The position numbers and the translations under genes were made by a program. Below are positions 1 to 12,708 of a DNA stretch of 64,000 nt, piece after piece. Position 1 is the first letter of the stretch; each line of letters opens with the position of its first letter. Below the pieces are notes generated by a model. The model saw nothing but the letters and a program-made list of their open reading frames with translations, made no database searches and was not told where the DNA came from. Source of the DNA: Smallanthus sonchifolius. Taxonomy: Eukaryota > Streptophyta > Magnoliopsida > Asterales > Asteraceae. The stretch covers positions 2,425,501 to 2,489,500 of the forward strand of contig CM042034.1 of assembly GCA_023525975.1 (NCBI GenBank). The letters run 5' to 3'.

Positions 1-421
1 ATGATTAATTTGATGTGTATGTGTGTGTGTTAAACTTAGGATAGTACTTTAAATAAATCTAATAGGTAGAAATAGATAGTAGGGAAGTTGGCAGGTAATG
101 TGTCACAACGACTATTGGGTGTTGTATCCTTGGATGTAATTATATAATATAACATGTAAAAATATTTGCATCGAAGGTAATCATATAGCATGTAGGTAGT
201 AACGAGTGTTAGCACTAGAGTTATCAAGTAGTGTGACACATAAGTCATCATGTATTGTGTCATGTAGTGTAATCACTTATGATAGCATATAAAAATACTT
301 GCACAAGAATTATTAATGTAACATGTAGTAGCATGGCATTGTATGGGTGTCCTAAAGTTATAGTCTAGGTCAAGAGTGTCTAATAACCTAATTCCCTATA
401 ACCAAGGCTCTGATACCAATC
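1..421 (-). mobile_element. LTR retrotransposon leader with primer-binding site
   Basis: Read on the minus strand, the LTR at 422-3268 ends in ...GTGTGACA. Three bases later comes TGGTATCAGAGCC (complement of 406-418), the usual plant primer-binding site matching initiator tRNA-Met. The region 1-405 should therefore be the untranslated leader of an element that continues left of the window. No gag frame is visible here. The primer site is seen directly; the rest is inferred from standard LTR-element order. Confidence 0.75.
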
Positions 422-3268
422 TGTCACACCCCAACCGACGGCGGAATACGTCGGGGCGGGACATGTAAACTGTTCAATAGCACATGGTCAAACTAAAGTT
501 TCATATATTAATTGAATCCAAATTTTTATAACACTTATTCAACAAAACATGTACAATTATACAAAAGGAAAAATAAGGTACACTATAAATGTTCGATTCA
601 TTATTTAACTAAGTCCTCAATCCTATGTGTAGCATCTTGTAAATGATCTCAAGAGTTAGTACATGAAACATGATAAAATGAGAGGGTCAACTATAAATAG
701 TTGGTGAGCATACATAGGTTTTGACTCTAAATAGCATCAAAGTGTCGTGTGTAAACAAATCCATACAAGTCATGATTAATAAGGCAATTATGGGGAGCAA
801 CTATTGTGTAACCAAAAGTACAATCAAACCTTTGTAACTAGCATGCAAAATTGTGTTGTCGGTAACAATCACCCCAATCTGGGTGGGTTTGTCAGACTCA
901 ATAGATCTATCATTGTTAACCGTCGGCTTGATTAGTTAATGATTGTACATGTAATTGCAAATAAGTAGTTAACACACCTAGCACTCAAACATAAAGCTCA
1001 AATTGCACACAAATTGTAAAGTGGATTTGTATTGTGTAGTTTATGTAAATCATTGTAAGTTGTGATCATGTTTCACCCCAAAATGTAAAAACAGTGAAAA
1101 ATGGGCTATGTAAAACTCACCTGTAATGATGGTGTAGATAGCACAAGAGGATAGGTAGCAAAGTGATCCTTGTAATTCAACAAAGTTACCTAGAGTGAAG
1201 GTGTATGAATTTGGGTTAACATTGTGTATTATGACTATGGTAGAGTCTAGGGTTTCAATGGATGTAAGTGTAGAGACTTGTACAACGAGTTCGTGTTGTA
1301 TTATGCAAGGGGATGTGTATGTGTTTGTGTTTGTATTTGAATAAGAGTTTTAATAAAAATGTAAGTTTTAAGTATATGTTTTTAATAATAAATGATTTAG
1401 GGTTTATGTTTGAATAACTAAATAAATTAAATAAGCTCCCTCTATTTATTTATTTAGAAAGTAGTGTGAAATTATATTCTATTCAAATATAATTTAAATA
1501 AATAACTTCATTTTATTCATTTACTTATGAAAATATATATTAGTATCTAAGAAACTAATACTAAAACAATTCAAACTCTAAGAGGATTTGTAAATGTAAA
1601 ATGTATAAATAATAAATAAATTTATTTATTTATCATTTAAAATGGTATGTCCTAAAAAAATATATACATTTATATTTAGAAAATGTTTTATTTGTTTTAA
1701 ATATAGATTAAATTTATCAATGATCTATAACCCTTGTTTCAAAGGAAGATATTTTTTATAAAAACTTATCACAATATTTATAAAATTTGGTACTTAAAAC
1801 ACTTTGTTTAACAATTTAACAAGCGATCTAAGATTTATATATATATATATATATATATATTTATCTTTTTTTTTTTTTGTAGAATTTTTGGAGTGTTAAA
1901 ATCGTTTTTTTAAAATTAATTAGGGTTTACCCGGGTCTGCCCGGTGAAGGCATCAAGCATCAACCACTGGACCAGGGAAGCATCCCTGTCACAGAGTCGT
2001 TCCGAATTCGTATTAATGTGTCGTTGTAAGGAGGCCGGGTTCCAGTATCAAAATGAATAAAATAAAAAATATATATATATATATACCGGTTATGGGTTTC
2101 GAACTCGGAATCAGGTGTGTAGGGGAGAGGGATCATAACCGGTTGAACAAGACTTGAATCCTTGACAGAAGGCAGGTGAAAAATGTTTTAGATACAAAGC
2201 CCCAACCCATCTCCTTCCCCAACCGTGTTCCTAAAAACCCTAGCCCTTAATTCGGTCGAAAAGATACACGATCGATCTCGAAATCATGGGGCTTTTGATC
2301 CCCGGATAAAAACGAATCTATGAATACCGAGCTTACCTGAAATGGTTGAGGGATGGTGGTGCTCGGCTAGGTCGCACAGGTTCGGCGTTCTCGATGCTTG
2401 TCAGGGTTCCAGAGATGAAATGCGTTTAAATTGAGGGTTGGGAGAGTTTGAAGAAGGTTGTACGAAGGTGTGTGTCCAGTTAATTCGTTCCATTCCACCT
2501 TAAATGCATGATTCGTTTATGAGTTTGAGTATGACAACTGTCGAGCGAGATACGCGTTAATTTGAATGAAATGCGAATGAATTGAGTCTAGGAGAGGGTC
2601 TACATTCGTGATAGGATCGATTTGCGTGATTTGCGGGTTCTATTACTCGTTTATTCCCTGATTTGGAGGTGATTTAGGCTCGGTTTGACTAAACCTGTTT
2701 GAATTTTGAAATCGGCCCTGAAAAGGTTGAATTGAAACGTTAAATTGGGATGGACACTGACCGATTTTCATTCGAACATACAAGGCAAGTCCAACAAACT
2801 CAGATTTGATCGATTTTGATGTGGAATTACATGGGCAAGGGGCTGTTTGACTTTTAAGAAGTCAAACTAATTGAATTGCTTGAATTATATCAAAATTTAG
2901 GGGGGGGGGGAGGTTAGAGGGTTCAGATTTGGTGATGGGGTTCAAGATGGGAGTTCATTTGAAATAGGAAGGGTTCAAACTAATAAAGAGGTTCATTGCT
3001 CAAATAATTGACTATATATATATATATATACATATATATATACAAAGATGCAATTAGAACTTTATAAGTTTTATTTTAATTTAATTATCATAGCAAGGTA
3101 TGTATATATATATACATAAATATATATACGAATGTTGAATAGAAAAAAAAATTAGTAATAAACGTGACATGATGGTTTTAGGCAAGTACGAGACTTCAAG
3201 TGTTTTATTGTTATACATAGTAAAATGAATAAAGAAAAATTATGTTTTCGAAAATCATGAATGTTACA
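422..3268 (-). mobile_element. Long LTR (5' LTR of the left-edge retrotransposon)
   Basis: The lower boundary is firm because TG at 422 (CA on the minus strand) abuts the primer-binding site. The upper boundary is proposed at 3268, where the minus strand begins TGTAACATTC. That gives about 2.85 kb, close to the 2.7 kb of the related solo LTR at 54247-56955. The two share the TGTCACACCCC end, a motif around ATAGGTTTTGAC some 270-290 bp in, and the ATGGGGCTT..TACCTGAAATGG block near 2287-2347 and 55927-55983. They are otherwise diverged. It contains AT microsatellites near 1838 and 3010 and a GGTTCGAA-like B-box motif near 2100. No coding region was seen. Confidence 0.65.
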
Positions 3269-3354
3269 AAGGATGTTCTTGAGAAGACCCTAACTTCAAC
3301 CATGGATATTTAACATTTAATATATTTATCCGGTTTTCATATTATTTGCTACAT

Positions 3355-3625
3355 AGGGTATGTTGGGCATAGAATTTTCCTGGAAGCTTTTGTTTTTGAA
3401 AAATAAGTTTTAGCTTTTATTTTGGTAAAAAATAAGTTACTCTAAGTAGGTTTAAAAAATAAGCTCGTAGTTATTGAAAGCAATAATCACTTGACTAATA
3501 AATATATATGTTTCTGTCCTTTTATGTCATTTTACACTATTCAGCTAGAGTTACAACTATTTTTTACCAAACATTTTTATACCACTAAAAGCTCCAGCCC
3601 ATGCTACATTTTCCAAACATACCCT
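3355..3625. mobile_element. Tourist-like MITE candidate in a WD40-gene intron
   Basis: The segment begins AGGGTATGTTGGGCAT and ends CCAAACATACCCTT, which are imperfect inverted ends of the GGGTATGTTTGG kind seen in PIF/Harbinger MITEs. The inside is AT-rich and non-coding. The target duplication is not clean, so the limits are approximate. Confidence 0.4.
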
Positions 3626-3884
3626 TAACCTATTTCTTATTTATCCATTCCCATAGAAGGTTAAGATCCATTCACTATATGTTCTAGTCAACTGGTTTGA
3701 CTTTTCTATAAATAAATACTATACTATTATTGAAAAAATGTGGGATTAAAGATCATGACAGTTAATTGATAGGCTGATAATGGTCATTTCAAAGTATGCT
3801 TCATCTAGGTTAAAGTTTTTAAATAAATTAAATTATAAATGCATATAATTATGATATATAATGTTTTCCTTTATTCTTTTTCAG

Positions 3885-6303
3885 AATTCCTGGGTTTAGG
3901 AACTATGAATGGGATTATAGATGGATGGACTACCCGCTTAGGGCACGAGATATAAAACATCCATGTGACCAATCTGTTGCCACATATAAAGGCCATTCAG
4001 TATTGCGTACACTTATACGCTGCTACTTTTCACCAGAATATAGGTAATTATACCATTTATGCTTGCCACAATTAGATTTCTACTAGCAGCACTTCTTTGT
4101 CAATCTGGTATAATTATCAACTAATTAAGATCTTTGTCTAGAAATTGTTATGAATATGAACTTTGCCATCATATTGTTGCCCAATTGATTGCACATCTTA
4201 ATTAACAACTTGTGTACAACTATAACTCATATCATTGTCAGACGAAGCCAATACAAAATGGGTGGGTTGTGTAACGGGTAAAAACGGGTAACTTTTCTAG
4301 TAAAGTCTAATGGGCCGTATTGGGCTGACTCACTTTTTGGTCACTCTTGTTTGGATTTTACAGATGAAGTCTTAAATAATTAGAAAAAATTGTGTTATTA
4401 CAGTAAATCAATAATGATAACTTTCAGCCAAATTTTCTTTCACCTTGGTTGAAATTAACAAAATTGGATCAGTATGTTGATCCTTGGAGATTTTTCAGAA
4501 GTGGACTCTTTTTGGGGATGGAAATAAGCTAGGATTAAGATGCCCTCTTTGTAAATTTATTTCTCTCTAGTGTGTGTGGTGGGGGTGGGGTTTTGCTATA
4601 TTGATAATGGACCTTAACATGCTATCTGTTTATAATTTTGCAGCACTGGCCAGAAGTACATTTATACTGGATCTCATGATTATTGTGTTTATATTTATGA
4701 TTTGGTACGTATCACACACCTAAAACTGCATTTCTTTTTCCATTAATTGCATCAATCTGTTGTTAGAATAACTTTCCCATCAACATAAATCGTTACGAGG
4801 TATTTAAAATCGTGGGATTCTCAAATGATATCTTACATACTAATGGGGTCAAAATGGGTAGTTTTTGGTATCAGTGGCTTTGGGTTGACCTAAAACAATT
4901 TTTGTCCAAATTCTTCTATAAATAATCACTGTGCTAAATCTGATAAAAATTGTTGTATTACTTCAATATTGATATAGTTTTTGAATAACTGTTGTTCTAT
5001 AAATAATTGAGGAGACTTTATACATTAAAAATACACTTTGGGTGACTTTCATCCCATTTCCCTTTGAGCTATTTTTTTTTATTTTACCCGTTTGACCTTA
5101 GACATAAAAACATAACCCAAATTGACTCAATAATAAGTAAACGGATAGGAAGTGCCACATTTATACACCATTACATATGCTTAACATGTGTCAAGAGTAG
5201 TTAAACAATAATATTAAAAAAACTTGAAAGTATATCACCAACTTAAGATTGTTAGCAAAATCACTAGTTACTTAGCATGGCTAGGAGGCAAAGCGGACCA
5301 GTCGGGTGGACTTGGTAACGTCAGAATGGATTTGGGTCAAAACATGACCAGCAACGGTTTTTTTTCCAACTTTTTTGCTGTAAATAATTCATATATAAGA
5401 TACGGTTTACAAAAAAAAATCGTTGTTTAAATAAATAAGACGAACTCTTTTAAATAGAACAGTTTAGGACATAGTGGCAACTCTTAAATGGGAACCCGTT
5501 CGACCCGTTTCACTTCTAGCTAATCTTCTACATTTGACTAGGCCTGTAAACGAACCGAACGAACACGAACATTGACGTGCTCGTGTTCGTTTATTTAATT
5601 TTAACCGAACACGAACACATAATCGAACACATTTTTTTGTTCATGTTCGTTCATTAAGAAAATGGAAATGTTCGTGTTTGTTCATGTTCGTTCGTTAAAA
5701 GCTAAACGAACACAAACGAACAAGCATAAAAAAACACAAACGAACATAAATGAACATTAATGAACACACATGAACAAGTCTAATACTTAATAATTCATCA
5801 AAAAACACATGTAAATTAGTGGTTCAAATGTACATGATTCATCCAAAAACAAATGAACACAAATAAATTAACATTAATAAACGAACATAAATGAACGAAC
5901 ACGACATGTGTTCATGCTCGTTCGTTTAGTTAAACGAACAAAAAAATTTTGTTCGTGTTCGTTCATTAAATGAACGAACATAAACGAACTTCCCGCCGAA
6001 CAGTTCATGAACGTTCGGTTCATTTACATGCTTGCATTTGACCTGTTACCAATAAAATACAACCCGAAATGACCATTTCCATGTTAACGGGTTCATTTTA
6101 ACCATTTTCAGGTGAGTGGGGCCCAAGTTGCTAGACTTGTGCACCATAAATCAACCGTTCGAGATTGCAGTTGGCACCCTTATTATCCAACACTCGTAAG
6201 TTCTTCATTTGATGGAGATATTGCCAAATGGGAATTCCCCGGTAACGGAGAGAACCGGATTCCGACGAACAACAGTAGGCCCCGCAGACGCTATTTGGAT
6301 TAA
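3885..6303 (+). CDS. LEC14B/DCAF11-type WD40 protein, last three exons
   Basis: Three exons at 3885-4043, 4644-4704 and 6112-6303 (stop TAA) join in one frame with AG/GT borders. They encode the C-terminal part of a WD-repeat protein of the plant LEC14B family, related to animal DCAF11/WDR23. These proteins are thought to act as substrate adaptors of CUL4-DDB1 ubiquitin ligases. Recognisable stretches are NYEWDYRWMDYP, a TYKGHSVLRTLIRCYFSP repeat, YIYTGSHDYCVYIYDL, and the last repeat VRDCSWHPYYPTLVSSSFDGD ending in a basic RPRRRY tail. All N-terminal exons are missing: nothing between 3269 and 3884 codes for them, and the LTR retrotransposon lies just upstream. Either that element sits in an intron and the earlier exons are left of the window, or the gene has lost its 5' part. 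The frames seen are open. Confidence 0.85.
5539..6034. mobile_element. hAT MITE rich in GAACAC repeats, with 8-bp target duplication
   Basis: This 496 bp element lies in the last intron of the WD40 gene. It is flanked by perfect 8 bp copies of CATTTGAC (5531-5538 and 6035-6042). Its ends are imperfect inverted repeats, TAGGCCTGTAAACGAACC against CAAGCATGTAAATGAACC. The interior is almost entirely short GAACAC/GTTCGT words in both orientations, so the whole element can fold back. An 8 bp duplication fits hAT. There is no coding capacity. Confidence 0.8.
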
Positions 6304-8776
6304 ATATTCTATCAAATAATATCTGTAAGTTGTTTTTCTCACTTAAATAAAATAAATTAAGCAACAAATGACTTGAGGAAATGACTTTTTGTTGTTGTGC
6401 AGTATACACCAATCTTTGTGATTTGTCTCATTATATTCTACAGAAAAGATGGTATATAAACTCTTTACATTGTAAGTTCCTTTTTCACACGTGTAACCGA
6501 GTATATGGGGGCGCACATGTGTGTATTATGAGGACGTGCTCAGAACCAATTTTAAGTAGAAAATCACTCGAAACGTGTAAACACTTGTACGTAGTGCTGG
6601 TAATTATAACGGGAGGAGAGAGCGCATGATGTTGTTAGACAACCGTTTTATGTATCATAGTTAAAACAATATGTACAAGTGTTTATACGACTTTTCCGGT
6701 TCTCTATTGTTGTATATTAAACTAGGGATTATAAGTATGTGTTAAAATATGTTTATATATGTGGTGTGGTCTCCTACATTGTAAATTTTAGACATCTTTT
6801 GCATATGTACGGATATATGGTGTGTTATGTATGATGTAAGTGTATGTATATGGCATGTCATGCAAACACATTTTACAAAAATCTTATTTTCAATTGCAGT
6901 TTATGACATTTATTCTAGGAATATATAAGTGAAACAATTCTAACGGTTAACAAAAATTTATTAAAATATTAATAATAATATTAATATACTTCCCTTAAAC
7001 ATTTAAGACATCTATTAATTTAACAATGAACATATTTTATTACAATGAATATATCTATAACAAAAATTGTTTATTTATTTATTTTTTTTTATCTTTTAAC
7101 AACTTACAATCATTAAGAAATATCTTCAATACTTCTAAAATGAACTTGATATATCTTTTAATCTCGTCTTGCAAATAATTTTTGATGTGAAAATAACACA
7201 GACAAAGTTATCATATTATTAATAAATTTTGATAAAAATACACATTTCTTCGTTTATGTGTATTGAAAATTGCACTGTTCGTTTCTTAACAAACAACCAA
7301 ACATACTCAGTAAAATCTTACTCATAGCAAAGCTACTGGAGTTGGTCGTCTCTTAAATTTAATAATTACACTAATCATCATTTTAAATGTTTGTTACAAA
7401 TTTCGTCATTTTGATGAACAAACATTAGAATGAGGCTTTAAGTGCACTCATATGCAAAACATATACGGATATTTGGTCTTTTTACCTTTATCGTTTAAAA
7501 ATAAAAAAAAGTAAAAAAATTGTGAATCGTTTCGGTTTTTTTTGTTAATCAAATTACTTTTTACAAGTTGTGGTTTTGTTAAATGAACCTAAATTCTTTA
7601 GTTTGCTGCTTCGGTTACGGTTTATGATTTTGTTAACAGATGGTTAGCAAAAATCTTAAAAAAATGAATTTGGGGCCTAAGACAAGAGTTTTTCTTTTTC
7701 TCTAAAACAATAGACGCGCCAAAGAATGAGTAATCAATTAATCAATAATCTTTATTCAAGTGGTAAGTATGTTGTTATTTACATTCACAATGTCGAGAGA
7801 TTAGACCTATGGAATCACTTGTGAGGGTGTCTACATACCCGGCCCAAAACCTGTCGGGTATCTATCGGGCATACCCGTGGGTAATCGGGGTATACCCGCT
7901 AGTTTTGTAAAAATACCCGTTGGGTATTTATAGGTTACAAAAGCAGATTACCAACGTCAGTTGTTATGGAAATATAAATACATAATATAATTAAAAGGAA
8001 ATATAAATATATAACATAGTTAAAGTAAATAAATAAAGGTTATTATTTCGGGTATATAATCTGGGTATGCTTTATCGGGTATACTATCAATTCCATACCC
8101 ACAAAAAAAAAGTAATCACATATCCGGTCTCTTACCTGATCTCATACCCGTCTCAGATGTCTCGGGTTTCAGGTTTCAGATTTTTCCATCGGGTTTGGGT
8201 TTGACTGAGATCCCTACATAAGACGGTTATGCATCTCTCTTTCTTTCTCTCACTATATCTTAATAGCATTACGTATAAATGATTACGCTGTTCTTGCCGT
8301 TATCTATTGAGACGAGAAGTATTAAATTGAAATATGTTGATAAAGTAACAAAAAGTTTTCCGGATTTGAAGATTAATGTATTCAAACGTAGCCACTATAT
8401 TCAAACCATGCAAGTAAAAAAGGAACCCCTCGTGGCCTCGTTCCATATACATTAATGTGTTATTGAGAATTTAAATTAAAAAATAAAAAAGAAAGGGAAC
8501 CCATAAGGGAAAAAAAACTAAAACAAATTTATTCAAGTTCTACGTTTGAACGGGCACGAAATATATTTAAAGATTGATGGATGAGTCTAGATACATATAA
8601 CGTCTAGGCATGTACAATGTATACCCAAAAACGAGTGGAACTTAGATTGATTTTCTATAACAACTCATAATCTACTTATATTAATCACATAGGCTTGTTT
8701 TTAGTTATTATTGAATTTCAAAAATATAGCAAAAGTGGTTATCTATTTATTGTATTTTGATAGAGTTAAAATACAA
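6304..8776. other. WD40 3' flank and gene-free AT-rich stretch
   Basis: The first few hundred bases should contain the 3' UTR of the WD40 gene; AATAAA-like words occur near 6346. The rest is AT-rich with no supported gene. Positions 7824-8216 are a degraded palindromic element built of ACCCG/CGGGT words, with ends AGGGTGTCTACATACCC and a related reverse form. It resembles a hAT MITE, but no clean target duplication was found. Confidence 0.5.
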
Positions 8777-8977
8777 CTGCTAGCTTAGTATAGTGACAAA
8801 TGTGTATACTCAAGACTTCAGTAGAAATGAGGAGGTTTTGGGTTCAAGTCGCACTTGTGACAAAAAAATGGGTCAAGGTTGGGCCGAGGGGTTTTCTCAC
8901 CTATGGTGGATTTCCTCCTGAGGGAGATGATCGGGTGGATTAGTGACCCGTCAGTGATTGAAATTGCCGTTAAAAAA
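8777..8977 (+). mobile_element. tRNA-derived SINE candidate
   Basis: An A-box-like TAGCTTAGTATAGTG at 8781 and a B box GGTTCAAGTC at 8841-8850 sit at tRNA-like spacing. They are followed by a GC-richer body and a short A-rich end at 8971-8977. This is the layout of a plant tRNA-SINE. No target duplication was recognised, so the ends are approximate. Confidence 0.55.
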
Positions 8978-9395
8978 TATTGTACAAATGGCCTCTATGG
9001 TTTGATCAAATTCCACATTTGGCCCTTAGTTTTAAAAACTACAAACTTAGCCAAACGTTTGTGACCTGTTGAGCCTTTAGCCCCTAAAATTAATATCGGA
9101 TAGTTTTAACGAAAAATTAGCTCATATGTAATTCACATAACTTATGATTGCAAAATTAACCCTAAAAATAAGTTAAAATTAGTAAAAATATATAAAACTT
9201 AGTATTTCTTATCCTACAATCCTAATAATGGATCGTAGCAAAACCCGTCTTAGTTAAGCTCGAGAAAGATAGTTTGAAATTCATGTCCGCACGTAGTGAA
9301 CACACAAGCTTTATTTTTCCTAACTAATCAAACCAAATTTGCACACCCATCAAGGAAGCTGTTGACACCTATAAATCCTTACAAGTTTAATCATC

Positions 9396-9556
9396 TAAAG
9401 GGCGAACCCGATGCTTGACTTAGCTCCCGTATTTACGTAGGGACCGAATCGCTTCTCAATCTGATATAAACATCATTACCCTACACTTTATACAAGAGGT
9501 TGTTTCTACGACTTGAACCCATAACTTAAACATCACAAGTTTTATCACCTACTAAT
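9396..9556 (-). mobile_element. Au-type SINE
   Basis: On the minus strand an A-box-like TAGTAGGTGATAAAAC is followed by the B box TGGGTTCAAGTCG (9509-9521). Then come AACAACCTCTTG and a tail region with CGGGAGCT and GGGTTCGCCCTTT. These are the recognisable landmarks of the widespread angiosperm Au SINE family, here diverged. The flanks 8978-9395 and 9557-10079 are AT-rich with short (CACT)n and (TTA)n tracts and no gene. Confidence 0.65.
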
Positions 9557-9850
9557 ATGAAACATACTTTCACTCACTCACTCACTCACTTTTTTTTTAA
9601 CTCTTTTATCAATGTAAAGGTAAACTTATAAATTATTAGTTATATATATATAATTTACCATTGCAAATTTAGCTAAAAAATGATTGATAAGATATAATCA
9701 AATTAACGTACCAAAACAAGAAAAAAACAACAAAACAAACAGCACACACCGCACCTGCATAATGTCTCACGCTACCAACTCCACATGTCAATTATCATCT
9801 ATTTCTCTACAAGTCCGTTGAAAATAAGATAAAAGGCAAATAGTAAAAAC

Positions 9851-9883
<33 letters not shown>

Positions 9884-10079
9884 TTTATCAAAGAAAACAT
9901 CATTAAAAAATAATTTTTAGGCTAATTTGTATGGTTATACATGTTTTATTTTTATAACAATGAAATGAACACGAAAATTCTATATATTTATTTTACATTC
10001 CTACTCATCCATTTTGATATATTTTGAGGTGATCATAGGCTTTTTATTTGGGAAAATATGAAAATGGACAATTGACTAG

Positions 10080-10563
10080 GAATATTATTAAAAATGGACA
10101 TTCATATTTAGCATACTGTTTCATGGACATTGGTTATGACAGACGGCTAAAGACGGCTAAGCTAGCCGACTAAAATTTCAGTGCCAGAATTCCATTTGTC
10201 AGAGTACGAACCAATAATATGGCGACACGTGGCAGCTTAGTCATCTAATAAACGGCTATAGCCGTCAACTGTTTTAGCCGTCTAATGCATTTAGACGGCT
10301 TAGCCTTCGAAAACATTTTTTGAAAATTTTCGGAGGCTTAGCCGTCTAATAGACGACTATAGCCGTCTAAATGCATTAGACGGCTAAAACAGTTTATTTA
10401 GACGGCTAAGTCACGTGTCACATGCTTATTGGCTCGTACTCTGACAAATGGAATATTGGCACGGAAATTTTAGCCGGCTAGCTTAGCCGTATTTAGCCGT
10501 TATGACCAATGTCCATGAAACAGTAGCCTAAATATAAATGTTTATTTTTTAGTATTTTCTTGA
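10080..10563. repeat. Long inverted-repeat (foldback) element
   Basis: Two arms of roughly 235 bp are near-complements around a centre at about 10312-10330. The shared blocks include CTGTTTCATGGACATTGG, CCATTTGTCAGAGTACGA and TTTTAGCCGTCTAATGCATT. Within each arm the motif AGACGGCTA and its variants recur many times. There is no coding capacity. It is probably a non-autonomous transposon; a transcript across it would fold into a hairpin of about 230 bp. Confidence 0.8.
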
Positions 10564-11138
10564 TCAAATTTTTTCCTTTTTATTTTTGTTGCGATAGTCA
10601 ATGCGTGTTATTTGTTAATTCTACTAATTTCTTGACAAGTGTGCGAGTTATCAAATTTTATATCGGTATATGATTATTATATATTTAGAGATGATCGGCT
10701 TTCAATGTTTTCAACGTGAATTGCTTGCTTGCTTGCTATATAGTATGTTTGTTCATGATTGCCTGCTTCAAGCAGTACATATCATGACTATACAAAATAA
10801 ATTAAATCTGCAAATAGATATTTTTGTTATTTTATAATATTTTGGCATTTTCTATCCGGATTCATAATAACTGAAAATAAATATGTATTTAGTAAGTTTA
10901 AAGATAACAACTATAAAACACAGTATTATTAGATCTTTTTGTTGTCTGTTGGTTAAATTCTATGCGTTGTTGTCCTAATAGGTTTTCTTAGATCTAGGGT
11001 CTCTCTAAAATCAACATCTTTATCTCAAGCTATCCATTGGAAAAGATGTATGGTTTGTATATATCACACCATCCTTAGACCTTACCGACTATTAGTAGGA
11101 ATTTTACTACGTATGGCTATTGTTGTTGTTTTGTATTA

Positions 11139-11565
11139 TCTATACTATATAATAAATAAAGGTTTTTTCATGCCACGTGTCGTCTCCATATTCAATCTCA
11201 TTATTTTTTTCATCTCTCTCTCTTATTAAATGCACATTCATCTTTTAACAATAATATATATTTAAAGAAAATATTAATTATACTAATAAAACACATTTAT
11301 TTTAAATTATCCCTTATGAAACTTTGAAATCTAATTATGTAACTTTAATTTCCAATCAGATAATAAATGAAAATCAAATTAAATTAAATATTACTTAATG
11401 TATTTTCGAAACCCAATTATATATTTGTTTTTATATATTTTTAGTTTTGTTTTATATCCTTAGTATATGATACATTTTTACAGTTGTAAAATATACAAAT
11501 AAAGATTTAAAAATTTTATTTATAGATATTTTTCATCCCGTGTGTATACGCGGGATCTAAACTAG
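11139..11565 (+). mobile_element. Non-autonomous Helitron, copy 1
   Basis: It begins TCTATACTATATAATAAAT after an A and ends ATCTAAACTAG before a T, as expected for Helitron insertion between A and T. A GC hairpin, CCCGTGTGTATACGCGGG, stands just before the end. The interior is AT-rich and non-coding. It is closely related to 14571-15008. Confidence 0.8.
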
Positions 11566-11839
11566 TAAAGTAATATATGTGAACTCTAAGTAAACACACA
11601 TAGACGTCTATGAGTGACAGATTAAAAAAAATTATGAACTAAAAAGTTAAAAATCGATGAGGTAAAACTTTACGTTACCCTCTGTTCTAGGGGTAGAGGG
11701 TTAAAATCCTGTAATGTACATGTACAAGTGTTAACAAGAATAGTTTACGAGTTGTACTTAAAATATAAAAACATATTATTTAGATCCTATTAATAAAATT
11801 AAAAAAAAATAGTTGTTAGACCAAAAAAAATGAACCTTA

Positions 11840-12708
11840 GAGGGTGTTTGGGATTGCTTATTTAACTCCGAAAATGTTTTTTTGCTAAAAATATTTATTG
11901 ACTTGTGACTTTTTTAAAAGAAGTTTTTTTTAAAGTGTTTGACTTAGCTTATTAATGTAAAATGACCAAAAAAGAAATTCTATTATCAAAGATTTTTCTT
12001 GTTTTTTCCTTCATAGTTTTTTTTTAAATTCGTCCACCCAACCTTATTGAAGTGAGTACCAAGTCTATTCACTTTTCTAAGTTTAGTAAAGCAAGTATCG
12101 ATAAACTCCATGAATGTAACATTATCCCACACGAATTTTGGTTTATTCTTTTTAGTTGATGTTTCACAATCAACAACATTTTAGAGGTGTTCATCCATTA
12201 TCTGATAATCTCGTTTCATTGGAGATAAATAAACAAATGATCTACAATTAACGATATTCATCTAATAATAATTGGCAAGAATGAAGCATATTTTCAAGAA
12301 GCTTACCCGAAAGATGACAGATGAAGGATATTGCAAGACGGCAGCGATGCCGCTTGACGACAACGGTGGTCGGTCGGGTGTGGTGGTTGATCGACGGTGG
12401 GCACCGGCGGTGAGAACAGCGTGGTGGCGGATCGGCGAGCGTTGGAGTCGACGATTGGGGAGTGGTTTATATTAGTTATGATTATTTGATATTTAGGGTA
12501 AAAGAGTGGGTAGATTCGTAATTTGATTCTCAAAAGGCCAAAATGAGTTTAAAAAGCCACATTTTATGGCTTTTGAAAAATTTTTTTTATCTTTTTCAAA
12601 AAACCAAAATAAAAAATGTTTATTGTTTATCAAACACTTTTTTAACTTATTGACTTTAAAAAAAAAAAAAAACTCAATAAGTCATAAACCCTCTCAATCT
12701 CAAACACG
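11840..12708. mobile_element. Harbinger-like element with GC-rich cargo, candidate
   Basis: The segment starts GAGGGTGTTTGGGATTG and ends CAATCTCAAACAC, imperfect inverted ends typical of PIF/Harbinger-like elements. At 12300-12470 it carries a GC-rich patch unlike its AT-rich surroundings. Such a patch could be a captured gene fragment. It translates without a recognisable domain. No certain target duplication. Confidence 0.4.

Noticed and set aside
8879..9064. Small plus-strand frame
   Set aside because: It overlaps the tail of a SINE and shows no family resemblance.
12272..12533. Opposed small frames in a GC-rich patch
   Set aside because: No domain and no proper starts. The patch is better explained as cargo of a Harbinger-like element and is reported only as that.
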